From NCBI GenBank assembly GCA_029237695.1, contig CM055279.1, positions 62,593,586 through 62,657,585 on the forward strand: a stretch of DNA of 64,000 bases. Reading direction: 5' to 3'. This DNA comes from Conchocele bisecta. Lineage: Eukaryota > Mollusca > Bivalvia > Lucinida > Thyasiridae. The translations under genes were made by a program, and so were the position numbers. Below the pieces are notes generated by a model that did no database searches, was not told where the DNA came from, and saw only the letters and a list, made by a program, of their open reading frames with translations. How positions within the stretch are numbered: position 1 is the first letter of the stretch; the number at the start of each line of letters is the position of its first letter. Below are positions 49,875 to 61,014 of the stretch, in pieces.

Positions 49875-50435
49875 CAAAATAATAACAATGAAATAATTAA
49901 CATGGTTGATATGATTTTTTTAAGAATTTTACCAAATTTTCTACAACGGCCATCTTGGATTATTCGACAACCTCCATTTTAACAAATATGAAAATGCTTC
50001 ACCCACGCACCACAACTGTGAAGTCTGACCAGCGTCGGCCAAACGGTACATGGGAAGAAGAAGAAATCTATAATTAAAGGATGACATGTCGGCGGCCATC
50101 TTGTATGATGTATCATCCGATTTTGACAAAAAATTATCCTGAGTGATTGTCTCCACGATACCTTCGATTTGATATATATCAGGACCATATTTGGTCAAAT
50201 TTGAAATATCGACATGTGCCAGATACAAAATCAATGCGTGAAAAAACAAAGGGAGAATACTGGAATATTAGTGAGGCAACAGTTGTGATAAATATACAAA
50301 AAGGTATTCTAGTTATGCTCGGGACACAAAATCAGTAAATGTATGCGAAAAAAACAAAATAAATCAGTATGGTAAGACATGTTATTCTTGCGTTTTAGGA
50401 CTAGAGTAAGTGAGCGGGGTCTCACACATACCCCC
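49875..50435. other. no gene recognised
   Basis: It contains a dispersed block (GGCGGCCATCTTGTATGATG, CGATTTTGACAAAAA) related to 18330-18400. Confidence 0.4.
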
Positions 50436-50439
50436 GGCC

Positions 50440-51660
50440 GCCGCCAAGTCATTTGACCTTGATCTTTGGCATGAAAGCCGCTTAGGTGAGATATAGAATG
50501 AAAATATGGCTGTTGATAAAGAAGTATGTGACGTTTCCAATCAATCCAACCAACATATGGTTGCAGATAAATTGTGTACTTGAAACTTTAATGCAAATAT
50601 TTCAAAACATTTAACACAATTTGACCTTGACATTGGGCATGAAAGCCGCTTGGGTCGGCTATGCAATTAAAATATGGATGTTGATAGACAAATATATGAA
50701 GTTTCAATTCAATCTGACTTACGGTTGCAGAGAACTTGTTTACTTAAAACTTTAACGCATATACTTCAAAACATTTAACGCAAGTTTCAAAGTAATTTCA
50801 CCTTCACCGTGTACATGAAAGCCGCATGAGTGGGCTATATAATGTCTTTTTATTGGTGTTTAACGGCCTATTAACAGCTATGATCTAATACTCACATAAG
50901 GGATATAATTGTCGGATACAAATGCCAAAGTTGTTCGTTTGTTTGTTTATTGGTGTTTAACGGCCTATCAACGGCTAAGGTCATGTAAGGCCGGGCAAAT
51001 TGGTTCGATCCTGTTTTAATCTGCTGCATTGGGGGGAAAATCCCAAAATCAGAACGGAATATTTACATCGAGAAAAAATATATTCAGCCCTGAAATTAGA
51101 ATAACCTGACCTGGTGCCAGGTCCATATCACACCAACGTCACTTGGCCCCTTTCCCTAAAAAAGGATTACGAATAATTGTAATACTCACATAAGGGATAT
51201 AACCAGATTCCACTGTCACATACAAATTGCCAGTCTCCAGTCGGAATTCCGGTAAGGATGAATGGCGATTGTTAAATTACCCATCACATGCACCCACCAG
51301 GGCTATAGAAAGAAAATATTGATCTTCTAACTTCATAAAGAAGTATATATATGAAGTTTCAAGTCACCCCGGTTGCAGAGACATTGTGTACTTAAAAACT
51401 TTGACATGTGTGTCTCAAATATTTCAAAACTTTAAGTAATTTGACCTTGTGCAGGAAAGCCACATCGGTCGGCTACAGTATAACACACATGGATGACGAT
51501 ACAGAAGTATATGAAGATTCAAATCAATGCGATTTACGGTTGCAGATTAAATGGGTACACAAAAACATTTAACGCAAATCTTACGGATGGACGAAAATAC
51601 AAAAACTATATACACCTCGACATACTTTGTATGCCTGGGTATGAATCATGATTAAAGGCA
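50440..51660 (-). repeat. tandem-unit element family R7, copy 3, split by an R1 insertion
   Basis: R7 units (GGCATGAAAGCCGCTTGGGT, GAAAATATGG-TGTTGAT, GTATATGAAGTTTCAA, CGGTTGCAGAGA) run from 50440 to about 50840 and again from about 51298 to 51660. They end with TATACACCTCGACATACTTT. The middle (about 50842-51297) belongs to family R1. Confidence 0.8.
50925..51295 (+). repeat. dispersed repeat family R1, copy 2
   Basis: It contains TTGTTTATTGGTGTTTAACGGCC, AATCAGAACGGAATATTTAC, CACACCAACGTCACTTGGCC and AAGGATTACGAATAATTGTA, collinear with the other R1 copies. A partial end (TTTTTATTGGTGTTTAACGG) is repeated just upstream at 50848. Confidence 0.75.
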
Positions 51661-51664
51661 CTGT

Positions 51665-52300
51665 GTTACAGATGATGCCTCAATATGTTGTTTCTAACAT
51701 CATGCACTGCAAATGACCAATATCAACCAAGTGCACCATTTCATTTGAAGTCAAATTTATTTTAAACATGTAATTTGTTACAAGTTTCACTATTGGGCAT
51801 TGATTTCAATTATAATCATGATAATAGCACAAAAATACATCATTGATTCGTAAATTTTCGTTTCACTTCGAAAGTCTACAAAGTTTGTCTTTGGTCTATT
51901 CTGGATGTTTCTAGTAATATCCTTTTTTGCGAAGATAACCGAAACCATATGAAACCAACCAAATACAGACTTTATAGACTGTGGATGTTAAACAGAAATT
52001 TATGAATCAAAGATTGATTGCAGTACCTTAAATGCTAATCACTCTAGGTTGGCGGTAGGACTTTTAATTTTGCTCAAATATGTGTCTGTGACTGGAGAAA
52101 TGGGGCTTATGGGATTGGCGACCTGTGTAGATACACATATCCGCACAGGATCTGAACTGTCCACCATTGCATCAATGAAACCTCCATCATGCTTCTAACA
52201 AGCCACATCATTATCTGGCTACATGAGTGTACTATTTGATCAGGAACTACACTGCTCACAAATCTCATAAACCGCATTTTCCAGTCACAGCCACCGGTTA
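51665..52300. other. no gene recognised
   Basis: It contains a dispersed block at 52080-52295 (CTGGAGAAATGGGGCTTATGGGATT and its inverted partner AATCTCATAAACCGCATTTTCCAG), forming a loose hairpin. Confidence 0.45.
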
Positions 52301-52304
52301 AAGT

Positions 52305-52503
52305 AACTGACCAAAACCGATAAATACATTAAACATACATAAAAGCATCAATAAGTGAAAGAAAATAGGCTAAACTAATTATTTACTCCCATATATCACA
52401 CATGGAGTAAATACATTTTGCCTAGATTATTTGTCTCTCACTTATTGATGCTTTTACGTATATTTAATGTATTTATAGACCATGGTCCGTTACTTCAACC
52501 TGA
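52305..52503. mobile_element. hairpin MITE family R9, copy 1
   Basis: GGTTAAAGTAACTGACC...ATAAATACATTAAA at the left is mirrored by TTTAATGTATTTATAGACC...GGTCCGTTACTTCAACC at the right. Inner arms ATAAAAGCATCAATAAGTGA/TCACTTATTGATGCTTTTA also pair. Confidence 0.85.
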
Positions 52504-53220
52504 GGTCACAGCCACATATGTGTAAAAGCATAGGAAATATATGTCTGACCATTTCAATATCTAGTCCTTCAAGTGTCACATAATCAGAATTGTACAGATG
52601 TAATTCTGTCCACCACAAGAATGAGTTTGAAAAAATATTGACAAATCTTAAAACTGCACGAGTCAGATTTGTGTGAATAAGATTCATTCTCAATTCCATC
52701 AACACAAGAAGTAACATGTCTTCTCGACACATTCTTTCAACAGGTTGATTAGAGCAGAAATCAGAGTTAAGAACCACACAAACACTGCCGTTGGCATGGA
52801 TGGTACTCCGGTTAGATGGTTATTTTTTTTTGTAACTGAACATGTATTTCTCAAGCTGTTCCTTGAGGATTATATTTTCAGATGACAGTCGCTGATCTTA
52901 AGATGACAGTCTGTCATGGCGACACTATAATTTGCTTGGTGTATGTCAGGAACTGGATTAGTTCGCATTGCATGATTTTTTGGCAACTTGTTGCCCAGGT
53001 GGAGTAGTGTCTTCGGGCAGCGATTCTTCTGGTGACCTTTGTCCTTCAACAGCAGATTGAGAACCAATTTCCGCATTGTCTGCTTCTTCTGGGACCGCTC
53101 ATATAATATCTCAATATCCCTGCTGGTGTCTGCCTCGACTGCAGGGTGAAGTTGAAGAGGGTCGATGAATAATCCAGATGGCAAAGATATGTAGACGGCT
53201 TCCCTGAAACTAACAATCAA
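52504..53220 (-). pseudogene. decayed DDE-type transposase, N-terminal part
   Basis: A minus-strand stretch at about 52840-52900 reads ILKEQLEKYMFSYKK. After stops, 52504-52777 reads MLLLVLMELRMNLIHTNLTR then FVNIFSNSFLWW. This resembles the coiled-coil plus helix-turn-helix (LxLxxLRLNLxxxDLAxRFxVSxSTVSxIFxxW) that precedes the DDE domain in ISL2EU/Harbinger-like transposases. 52870-53220 would be the upstream linker. The catalytic domain is not seen. Two R9 hairpin elements flank the region. Confidence 0.45.
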
Positions 53221-53545
53221 ACACTATTATGTACATGTTTAGCCTTTTATTGAATTTCTTACCAGTATTAACCATGTCTCAGCAAATGACTCCGCAAGTT
53301 TCCAAAATGAAACAGTGCTTAGAGATCTACATCCCACCCGGGCATCAAACTCACAACACTTGGATAAATGTGGTAAGCGAGTAAGCGACATTGTTCATAG
53401 TTGTGAACAGTACATGTAACTCTTGAAATCTACAACCGTACTGTCCGTAGCAGAGTTACGTTTCCATTCATAGTCTTCCTCTGCAGAATAGTGAATAAGA
53501 GATCTGATTCGCAAATTAAATTAAATATCAGCTAAAGTTGGGGTC

Positions 53546-53702
53546 CCATCCACAGGTTGAAGTAACGGACCGAGGTGTATATATATGTGTGTTATAGAGG
53601 GAGTAACAAAACGTTTTTTTAGCTTTTTTTGTTCTCGTTTATGGATTTTTTTAAGGCACATTTAATGTATTTATAGACCTCGGTCCGTTACTTCAACCTG
53701 TG
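53546..53702. mobile_element. hairpin MITE family R9, copy 2
   Basis: CAGGTTGAAGTAACGGACCGAGGT at the left end is the exact mirror of ACCTCGGTCCGTTACTTCAACCTG at the right, about 157 bp overall. The inner TTTAATGTATTTATAGACC is shared with copy 1. Confidence 0.9.
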
Positions 53703-54065
53703 GTCCCATCTAGTAGGCATAAAAGTTTGTCTATAAGAATTAAATAAGTGTATTATTGTGAAACTACGGTACATGTATTCCGCCAGTTTTAAAAATTACG
53801 AGTGCCGGCCCACTATACAGATATAATCATTTAGTAATCTTGATTTTACTGATAGTGACTCACGGTGGTATCAGGCTATTTTGATATGCAAATGAGACAT
53901 GACATTTTTAAAATTATTTATACCAATTAAATGTGTCACCCGAACAAACATTTTTATTGACACATTATAAAGTACGATCATTGCACATACAAAAACAAAG
54001 CAGAGAGAATATAGTTTCCATTAACCTTTAATGGAAACACGGTTATCGCCCCTGATATCAGTGAT
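53700..54065 (-). repeat. dispersed repeat family R4, copy 4
   Basis: It starts GGTCCCATCTAGTAGGCATA, includes GTACGATCATTGCACATAC and ends with TTATCGCCCCTGATATCAGTG. The R9 MITE at 53546-53702 abuts or interrupts its left end. Confidence 0.75.
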
Positions 54066-54111
54066 GAAATTCACGTTTCATATAAAAAGAAAAAGTACAT
54101 GTACATTTTCA

Positions 54112-54445
54112 AGTACACGTATACATGGGGGGAAAATCCCAAAATCAGAACTGAATATTTACAATAGCACAACTATATATTCAGCGCTGAAATCAGAATA
54201 GTCCTGGTCTGATGCCAGGTCCTCGCCACACCAGAATCACTTGGCCCCTCCCAAAAGCAGTAGGATAAGTAATAATCTTACTACTTTTATAATGGGCAAT
54301 AACCCAATTAAACTCCCAGGTAACAAAAGAGCCAAAGATAAAAATGTACTGGAGGGTCAAACCAGGCAAATAGTGATTCCTATATGGAGGAACCACTACC
54401 GTTACTTTACGCTGTCTCGTTCTCCCGACCACCATCCATGTAAAG
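54112..54445 (+). repeat. dispersed repeat family R1, copy 3
   Basis: CAAAATCAGAACTGAATATT, CACACCAGAATCACTTGGCC, AGCAGTAGGATAAGTAATAA and GGCAATAACCCAATTAAACTCCC are all present and collinear with the copy at 54563-54980. Confidence 0.8.
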
Positions 54446-54562
54446 TTTTGTATTACTTTTATAATATTTTTTTTTTCAGTTGGAAAATATACAAATTAGG
54501 TCACAATTAACAACTAAAGTTTAAATCAGATCTTATTAGCTATTCTGTAGAGGAAGCCTACA

Positions 54563-54980
54563 TGTATCATGTGTTTGTTTGTTGGCGTCTAACGGCCTAT
54601 CAACAGCTGCGGTCATTTAATGCCGGGTGAATGGGTTTAGTACTAAATCCCATATATTACATGTACAAGTACATGTACATGTTCAAGTACAAATGGGGGA
54701 AAAAATCCTAAAATCGGAAATGAATATTTACAATAAAAGAACTATATACTCAGCCCTGAAATCAGGATGATCCTGATCTGATGACAGGTCCTCGCTACAC
54801 CAGAATCACTTGGCCCCCTCCCAAAAACAGTAGGATCAGTAATAATCGTACTACTTATATAATGGGCAATAACCCAATTCAACTACCAGGTAACAGAAAG
54901 ATCGAAATATAAAAACTTACCTGAGGGCCAAACCAGGCAAATCGTGATTCATACGTATTACTTTTATAATGTTTTTTTTC
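54563..54980 (+). repeat. dispersed repeat family R1, copy 4 (most complete)
   Basis: It begins TGTTTGTTTGTTGGCGTCTAACGGCC and continues GGGTTTAGTACTAAATCCC and an ACATGTACAAGTACATGTAC block. It ends near GGTAACAGAAAGATCGAAA and a T-rich tail. No open frame is seen. Confidence 0.8.
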
Positions 54981-54984
54981 AGAT

Positions 54985-55470
54985 GGAAAATATACAAATT
55001 GTGTCACAATTAACAACTACAGTGTAAATCAGATTTGATTAGCTATTATGTAGAGGAAGCGTACATGCATGAATGGAATAGGAACTCTGCTACATATCGC
55101 ATAGGAGTAGATTGCAAGAGTTATTGTTCGCAACTACAATAACACAATTCACGTAATGTTTGCCCAGCTTACGTCAGAATAAATTATGTTGATTTTAGAA
55201 TCAATCAACTGATTAACGGTATACTAAGCCACAAGTTTATCCCATTCCGATAGTTTGGTAAAAAGTTATTCAGAACATGGTCAACATTATTAGTGGTCCT
55301 GCTTACTAAATGAATAGATCAACAACAGATCTTTAGACTGAATATGGACATTTTCACGAAAATGATTATTAGGTGCGCAGAATTAACAGACACGATTGTA
55401 ATCCCAACAAACATACAGTCTCCACCCCCACCCATATTTCGTGAGGTCACCCCAATGAAGCAAATAAGTC
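54985..55470. other. no feature recognised
   Basis: A stretch at 55080-55160 (TAGGAGTAGATTGCAAGAGTTA) is related to 13605-13680 and 53410-53460, suggesting one more short dispersed repeat. Nothing else is seen. Confidence 0.4.
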
Positions 55471-56083
55471 GTGCATGTACTCATGTATGAGATACTGAGA
55501 GGGGTGGTTTGAAAATGGGTAAACACTGCCATTTTCAAAGTACTCCCCTAAACAAATGAACGAGCATGACGATGTTACGCATATAATCAGCCTACGCGTT
55601 TATGGTATAAGATAAGCGTCTACAATGTTGGTCGATGTTGTGCATACTTCCGCAGTGCATGTACTCATGTATGAGATACTGAGGGGGGTGGTTTGAACAT
55701 GGGTAAACACTGCCATTTTCAAAGTACTCCCATAAACAAAAATAACGAGCATGACAATGTGACGTATACAATCAGCATACGCGTTTATGGTATAAGATAA
55801 GCGTCTACAGTGTTGGTCGATGTTGTGCATACTTCCGCCGTGCATGTACTCATGTATGAGATACTGAGAGGGGTGGTTTGAAAATTGGTAAACACTGCCA
55901 TTTTCAAAGTATTCCCCTAAACAAAAAGAACGAGCATGACGATGTGACGCATATAATCAGCCTACGCGTTTATGGTATAAGATAAGCGTCTACATTATTG
56001 GTCGATGTTGTGCATACTTCCGCCGTGCATGTACTCATGTATGAGATACTTAGAGGGGTGGTTTGAAAATGGGTAAACACTGC
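55471..56083 (+). repeat. 185-bp satellite array, left part
   Basis: GTGCATGTACTCATGTATGA starts at about 55471, 55655, 55840 and 56025, so the period is 184-185 bases. Each unit contains TTTGAAAATGG and CCATTTTCAAA around GTAAACACTG, able to fold into a hairpin, then TACGCGTTTATGGTATAAGA and GCGTCTACA. Confidence 0.9.
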
Positions 56084-56349
56084 TGTTACATTATGCCCAT
56101 CAATGTCGTTATGCAACCACTCAGGTTGCAGTGACCACTCACCCTGACCCCTGACCATGCTCCTTGTAGCATGGCACCTGCAAATCAAAGCAGCCCCTTA
56201 TCATGCTTATTAAGTCCCGCCCTCCCCATGTTACACATGTACAGAGTCAGTCTAGTATTAGCACTCAGAGAACATAGTACCAATTAAAAGATAGAACACA
56301 ACTAGTCGTTCAATTAAGTGTATTCATCCACAATAGTGATAATACAACA
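56084..56349 (+). repeat. left LTR
   Basis: It starts TGTTACATTATGCCCATC and ends GATAATACAACA. About 14 substitutions against the right LTR by eye (near 5%), same length. Confidence 0.95.
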
Positions 56350-56367
56350 TGGTGTCAGAGTAGACGG
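56350..56367 (+). promoter_or_regulatory. primer binding site, Leu-tRNA type
   Basis: TGGTGTCAGAG is complementary to the CTGACACCA 3' end found on some animal Leu tRNAs; the match weakens after 10-11 bases. Confidence 0.65.
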
Positions 56368-56483
56368 ATTACCAGTGTGAATTTGAACATTCCTGAATGG
56401 ACATTTAGACAGTTAAATTCTATGCGAGCAGAACTTCAAACATTCACTACAGAATGGATTGAAACGGTGTACCAACTCCATGT

Positions 56484-57240
56484 ATGGACTGGAATTGTAC
56501 CAATCTACATGAAGCGTGGAGAAAATTCCAGCAACACACTGACCTGATATTCAGAGGTCCATTGAAAGACAAGGGAGACGATGTGAAAATAACATACTTG
56601 CTGCTCTGGATCGGCGATAAAGGCAGAGACATCTTCGATACATTATCTTTAAGTGAAGAGCAGAAGACAAACTTGAATGCCGTTTGCGGTGCCATCAAAT
56701 TGCATATGTGCAATCCAGTGTTTTCACGTTACAAGTTTAACAATGAAATTCAAGGAGAAAACACAGTGGAACAATTTCTTACAAAGTTGAAGCTATTAGC
56801 ACAGGACTGCAACTATGCTGATCCAGACGAAATGATACGTGGCATAATTGTGTTCGGTATCAAATCGCAGAAAGTGAGAGAGCGGCTAATCACAGAAGGC
56901 GACAAACTCACGTTAGACAAGGCTACTCAGATATGACAATCAATTGAGTATGCCCAGGAACAATTGCGCACTATGAATCAACCAACAACATTAGGTGCCA
57001 ACACCGACGCCGATGCGGTCCGGACAAGGATGCCACCACGACAGCCACGCAGGTATCCAGCTTCTCCAGCTCCGACCTATGCCAGCAGGCGCACGTAACA
57101 AGCCACCGACATGGAAACCCAATGGGAGCCCGCGATGCAGAAACTGTGGCCAAACACACAACAAAGATCAGTGCCCAGCCAGAGGACAACAGTGCCATTA
57201 TTGTCAAAAGTGGAACCACTTCGCTAAAATGTGCCTTTCA
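56484..57240 (+). pseudogene. Ty3-type gag with two CCHC knuckles
   Basis: 56484-56936 encodes a capsid-like helical region (EAWRKFQQHTDLIFRG, YLLLWIGDKGRDIFDTL), ended by a TGA at about 56934. In another frame 57130-57240 encodes CRNCGQTHNKDQC and CHYCQKWNHFAKMC, two zinc knuckles that would bind RNA. The frame break between the parts prevents one product. Confidence 0.85.
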
Positions 57241-57339
57241 AAATCTAAAAATGTCAATGATGTTCAAGCCATGGATAATTGTGATCAGAATGTGTATGAT
57301 CATAGTGAATTGGATGTGTATTCGGATGTATATGTGGAT

Positions 57340-60208
57340 AGTGTTGAGTCCCGGATTATCAATGGACAGGCATATGCAGAGATACAGGTAGGCCCTACAA
57401 ATTGTTTGATTAAATTCAAAGTTGACACAGACCGCTCAAGTCAACATCCTTCCCTACTCTGTATTTCAGAAACTGAACATCAAAGCTCTACTTCAAAAAT
57501 CCAACACACAGCTATCCGCATACAATGGTAACTCACTTGACTTGTTAGGGTACATCAAACTGCCCTGCTTACATCCACGGTCTGGTCAAACGTGCAATGT
57601 CGAGTTTCATGTAGTTGATACAAAGTCAACTCCACTATTTGGCTTACAGTCAAGCATGCAGTTCAAACTACTCAAACTCACATACTCAGTAGAAACTGGC
57701 AATTCACCCACTTTCTTCACAAAACAATCTGTTCTACATGACCACTCTCTTCCCAGGGGAGTGCACGATTCACTTAGAACCCAATTCAACACCTGTTATC
57801 CACCCACCAAGAAAAGTCCCTGTTGCGCTGCACGATAGATGCAAGTCAGAACTGAGTCGCATGAAAAAGTTAGGTGTCATTGCTAAGGTAAATGAACCGA
57901 GTGAGTGGGTAAATTATATGGTCATTGTGCAGAAAAAAGAAGGAAAGCTCAGAATTTGTCTCGGCCCGAAAGATTTGAACAAACGCATTCAACGTCCACA
58001 CTACCCAATGAGGACTCTCGATGACATACTTCCGCAGCTCGCAGGTGCTTAATACTTCACAAAACTGGATGCACGGTCTGGCTACTGGTCTATTAAGCTG
58101 TCTGAACAATCATCGTTCCTCACAACATTCAATATCATGTTCGGTCGGTACAGGTATCTGAGGTTTCCGTTCGGTCTGCGTTCATCAGGTGATAAGTTTC
58201 AACGGAAAATTGATGAATGCTTTGAAGGTCTCACAGGTGTTGTATCAATTGTTGATGACATCTTGGTTTTCGGTAAGACTCGGGAAGAGCATGACAACAA
58301 TTTCCAGGCTGTTTTGCAACGCTCATTGGAAAATGTGTTCGCTTGAATGAGGATAAACTCGAAGTTGGTGTCTCTGAGGTGACATATTTCGGTCATGTGT
58401 TGTCGGCAGCAGGGTTAAAACCTGATTCTGCGAAGGTTTCAGCTGTTAAGGACATGTTGCCCCCTACCAGCAAGGCCGAATTAGATGCCATTCTTGGTAT
58501 GGTCACATATCTGTCCAGATTTTCCCCAAATTTGTCTGAGATTACCAGTCCATTCCGCAAGGTATTGGCGAAAGATGTTGATTTTTCATGGGATAAACCA
58601 CAAATTGACGCATTTCTCAAGGTCAAGGAGATACTTATACAACACCCAGGTCCCGTGCTATCCTATTATGACCCACATGAGCCACTGACCCTGCAAGTGG
58701 ATGCAATTAAGTTTGGATTGGGTGCAATAATCATGCAAAATGGAAAGCACATTGCCTATGCATCCACATCGTTGACCCCTACTGAAACGAATTAGATTGG
58801 AAAGAAAATGTTTGTAATTGTATTTGGCTGCAAACGCTTCCATCACTATGTGTACGGCCGTAGAGTTCATGTCCAAACCGATCACCTGCCATTGGTCTCA
58901 ATCCTAAATAAATCCATTCATGTCGCCCCAGCCCGTTTGCAACGAATGATGCTTCAATTGCAACGATATGACATTGACGTCACACTTGTACCTGGCAAAC
59001 AAATACCTGTTGCCGACACTCTGTCTCGTAAGTCACTCAGTGATACTTTCCCTGAACTTTCTGAAGGTATGGACATTCAGGTCAACATGGTCATGTCCAG
59101 CCTACCTGTTAGTGACAGAAAACTTGAAGAGATAAGGTCACACACTGAGCTAGATGAAAATCTATGTATTCTCAAACAAGTCATTCTTAATGGTTGGCCA
59201 GAAACCAGGGGCAAGTGTTCACCTCACATTCTTGATTACTGGACATATAGGGATGAGTTATCATTCGTAGATGGTCTGATCATGAAAGGTCAGAAAATTG
59301 TCATGCCCAAAACATTAAGGTCGAAGATGCTCGAAGTTGTCCATACTGGTCACATGGGCACAGAATAATGTTTAAAACGAGCCCGTGACGTTATGTATTG
59401 GCCGCGAATTTCTGTGGACATTACCAAGATGGTGTCCAATTGTACAATTTGCTTAGAGCACAGGAACTGTAACCCAAAGGAACCCCTTATTTCCTATGAC
59501 ACGCCCAATTACCCCTGGCAAACTGTGGCCACATATCTATTTACTTGGGACAACAAGAACTATCTTGTTGTAGTAGACTACTACAGTCGTTTCTTTGAAG
59601 TCAAGGAACTTCCGAGTCTAAAAAGCAGTGCTGTGATCAACCGAATGAAGGGTATATTTGCCCGTTTTTGAATTTGTGAGAAGGTCCTGTCCGATAACGG
59701 CCCTTGTTACACATCTCAGGAATTTGCCAACTTTGTGAAAGAATGGGATTTCCATCACGTGACCACCAGCCCATATCATCATAAGTCCAATGGTCTAGCA
59801 GAGAAATATGTCCAAATATGCAAACTCATCTTGACAAAGGCTAAGGCCGATGGCAAGGACCCACTAATCAGCATTCTCGAGTACAGAGTTACCCCTCTTG
59901 ACATCGGTTATTCTCCATCCCAGCTTCTCATGAGCCGACAGGTAAGATCAGTCCTAGCAGTATCCCAAACCAGCCTAGTTCCTCAGGCAATATCCCCTAG
60001 CGTAGTTCAGGAGAAAATCCGCTCTAAGAAACAGAAGGTGAAATATCACTATGACCAGACTGCTAAGACACACATTCCCCTGAATGTTGGTGATTCAGCA
60101 CACATACAACAACATGACAAAACATGGAAACCAGCTGTAGTGACCGCGAAGCACAATAGCAGGTCATACACTGTTCGTACCCGAGCTGGTTCGGTACACC
60201 CGCAATAG
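57340..60208 (+). pseudogene. Ty3-type pol: protease, RT, RNase H, integrase, broken
   Basis: The protease active-site region (near 57420) is cut by a frame change. The RT (57738-58346) has HYPMRTLDD, FPFGLRSS and the metal-binding IVDD box, with an internal TAA at 58050. RNase H and integrase lie in a different frame from 58343 on, interrupted by stops at about 58793, 59366 and 59669. The integrase has the HHCC finger end (CTICLEH), the second Asp (LSDNGP) and Glu (GLAEKY), but Tyr stands where the first catalytic Asp is expected (ATYLFTW). Confidence 0.9.
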
Positions 60209-60737
60209 GTAACACTTACTCACATCAAAACAGCACACAGCAGACATTGATGCACCAGATTGTGAAATACAGAGTGCCCCTGAAAATGTTCAACCTCACG
60301 AAGAAGCCCAAATCTCAGAGAAGGCTCCACCTCCTATCTCTGCAAAACCCACCGTTGATAATCAGGAACACAACTCTGATATGCACATACAACTTAGGTC
60401 TGGAAGGCTGGTTAAGCCAAATAAATAACCCTTGTTTTATAGCTGTAGTAATTAATCTGTGCTAAAGACAAATGGGTCAGTTATCTGAACAAGACTCCAT
60501 GGAACTATTGTGTTGTAGGAAATGTACTGACCATATGTGGCATTAAGGACAGTAGACATTGATTCATTAGGTGGTCAGCTAGTAATAAACAATTTGACAT
60601 GCTATTAAACTGTCAACTTATCAGAAAGCAACACATAAAGGATTTCAGTAATTATTTGTTTATGAACCTTAAACTTAAACTCACCAGTGCTAATTTCAAT
60701 TTGAAAGCCATACATTTGTTGATGTTTGCCTTCTGTT

Positions 60738-60748
60738 AAGAAGGGAGA
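60738..60748 (+). promoter_or_regulatory. polypurine tract of the LTR element
   Basis: AAGAAGGGAGA lies immediately before the right LTR, where plus-strand priming occurs in LTR elements. Confidence 0.75.
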
Positions 60749-61014
60749 TGTTACATTATGTCCATCAATGTCGTTATGCATCCACTCAGGTTGCAGTGAC
60801 CACTCACCCTGATTCCTGACCATGCTTCTTGTAGCATGGCACCTGCCAATCACAGCAGCCCATTATCATGCTTATTAAGTCCCGCCCTCCTCTTGTTACA
60901 CATGTACAGAGTCAGTCAAGCAATAGCACTCAGAGAACATAGTACCAATTAAAAGATAGAACACAACTAGTCGTTCAATTAATTGTATTCATCCACAATA
61001 GTGATAATACAACA
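60749..61014 (+). repeat. right LTR
   Basis: It starts TGTTACATTATGTCCATC and ends GATAATACAACA; 266 bases, like its partner. Confidence 0.95.

Larger units (their letters stand above)
56084..61014 (+). mobile_element. Ty3/gypsy-type LTR retrotransposon, full length but broken
   Basis: 4,931 bases, TG...CA ended, with 266-bp LTRs and a 5-bp duplication ACTGC at 56079-56083 and 61015-61019. The order gag, protease, RT, RNase H, integrase is that of Ty3/gypsy (Metaviridae-type) elements. The primer site begins TGGTGTCAGAG directly after the left LTR. A purine tract AAGAAGGGAGA (60738-60748) precedes the right LTR. Coding is interrupted by stops and frame changes throughout, so it cannot move by itself. 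Confidence 0.95.
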
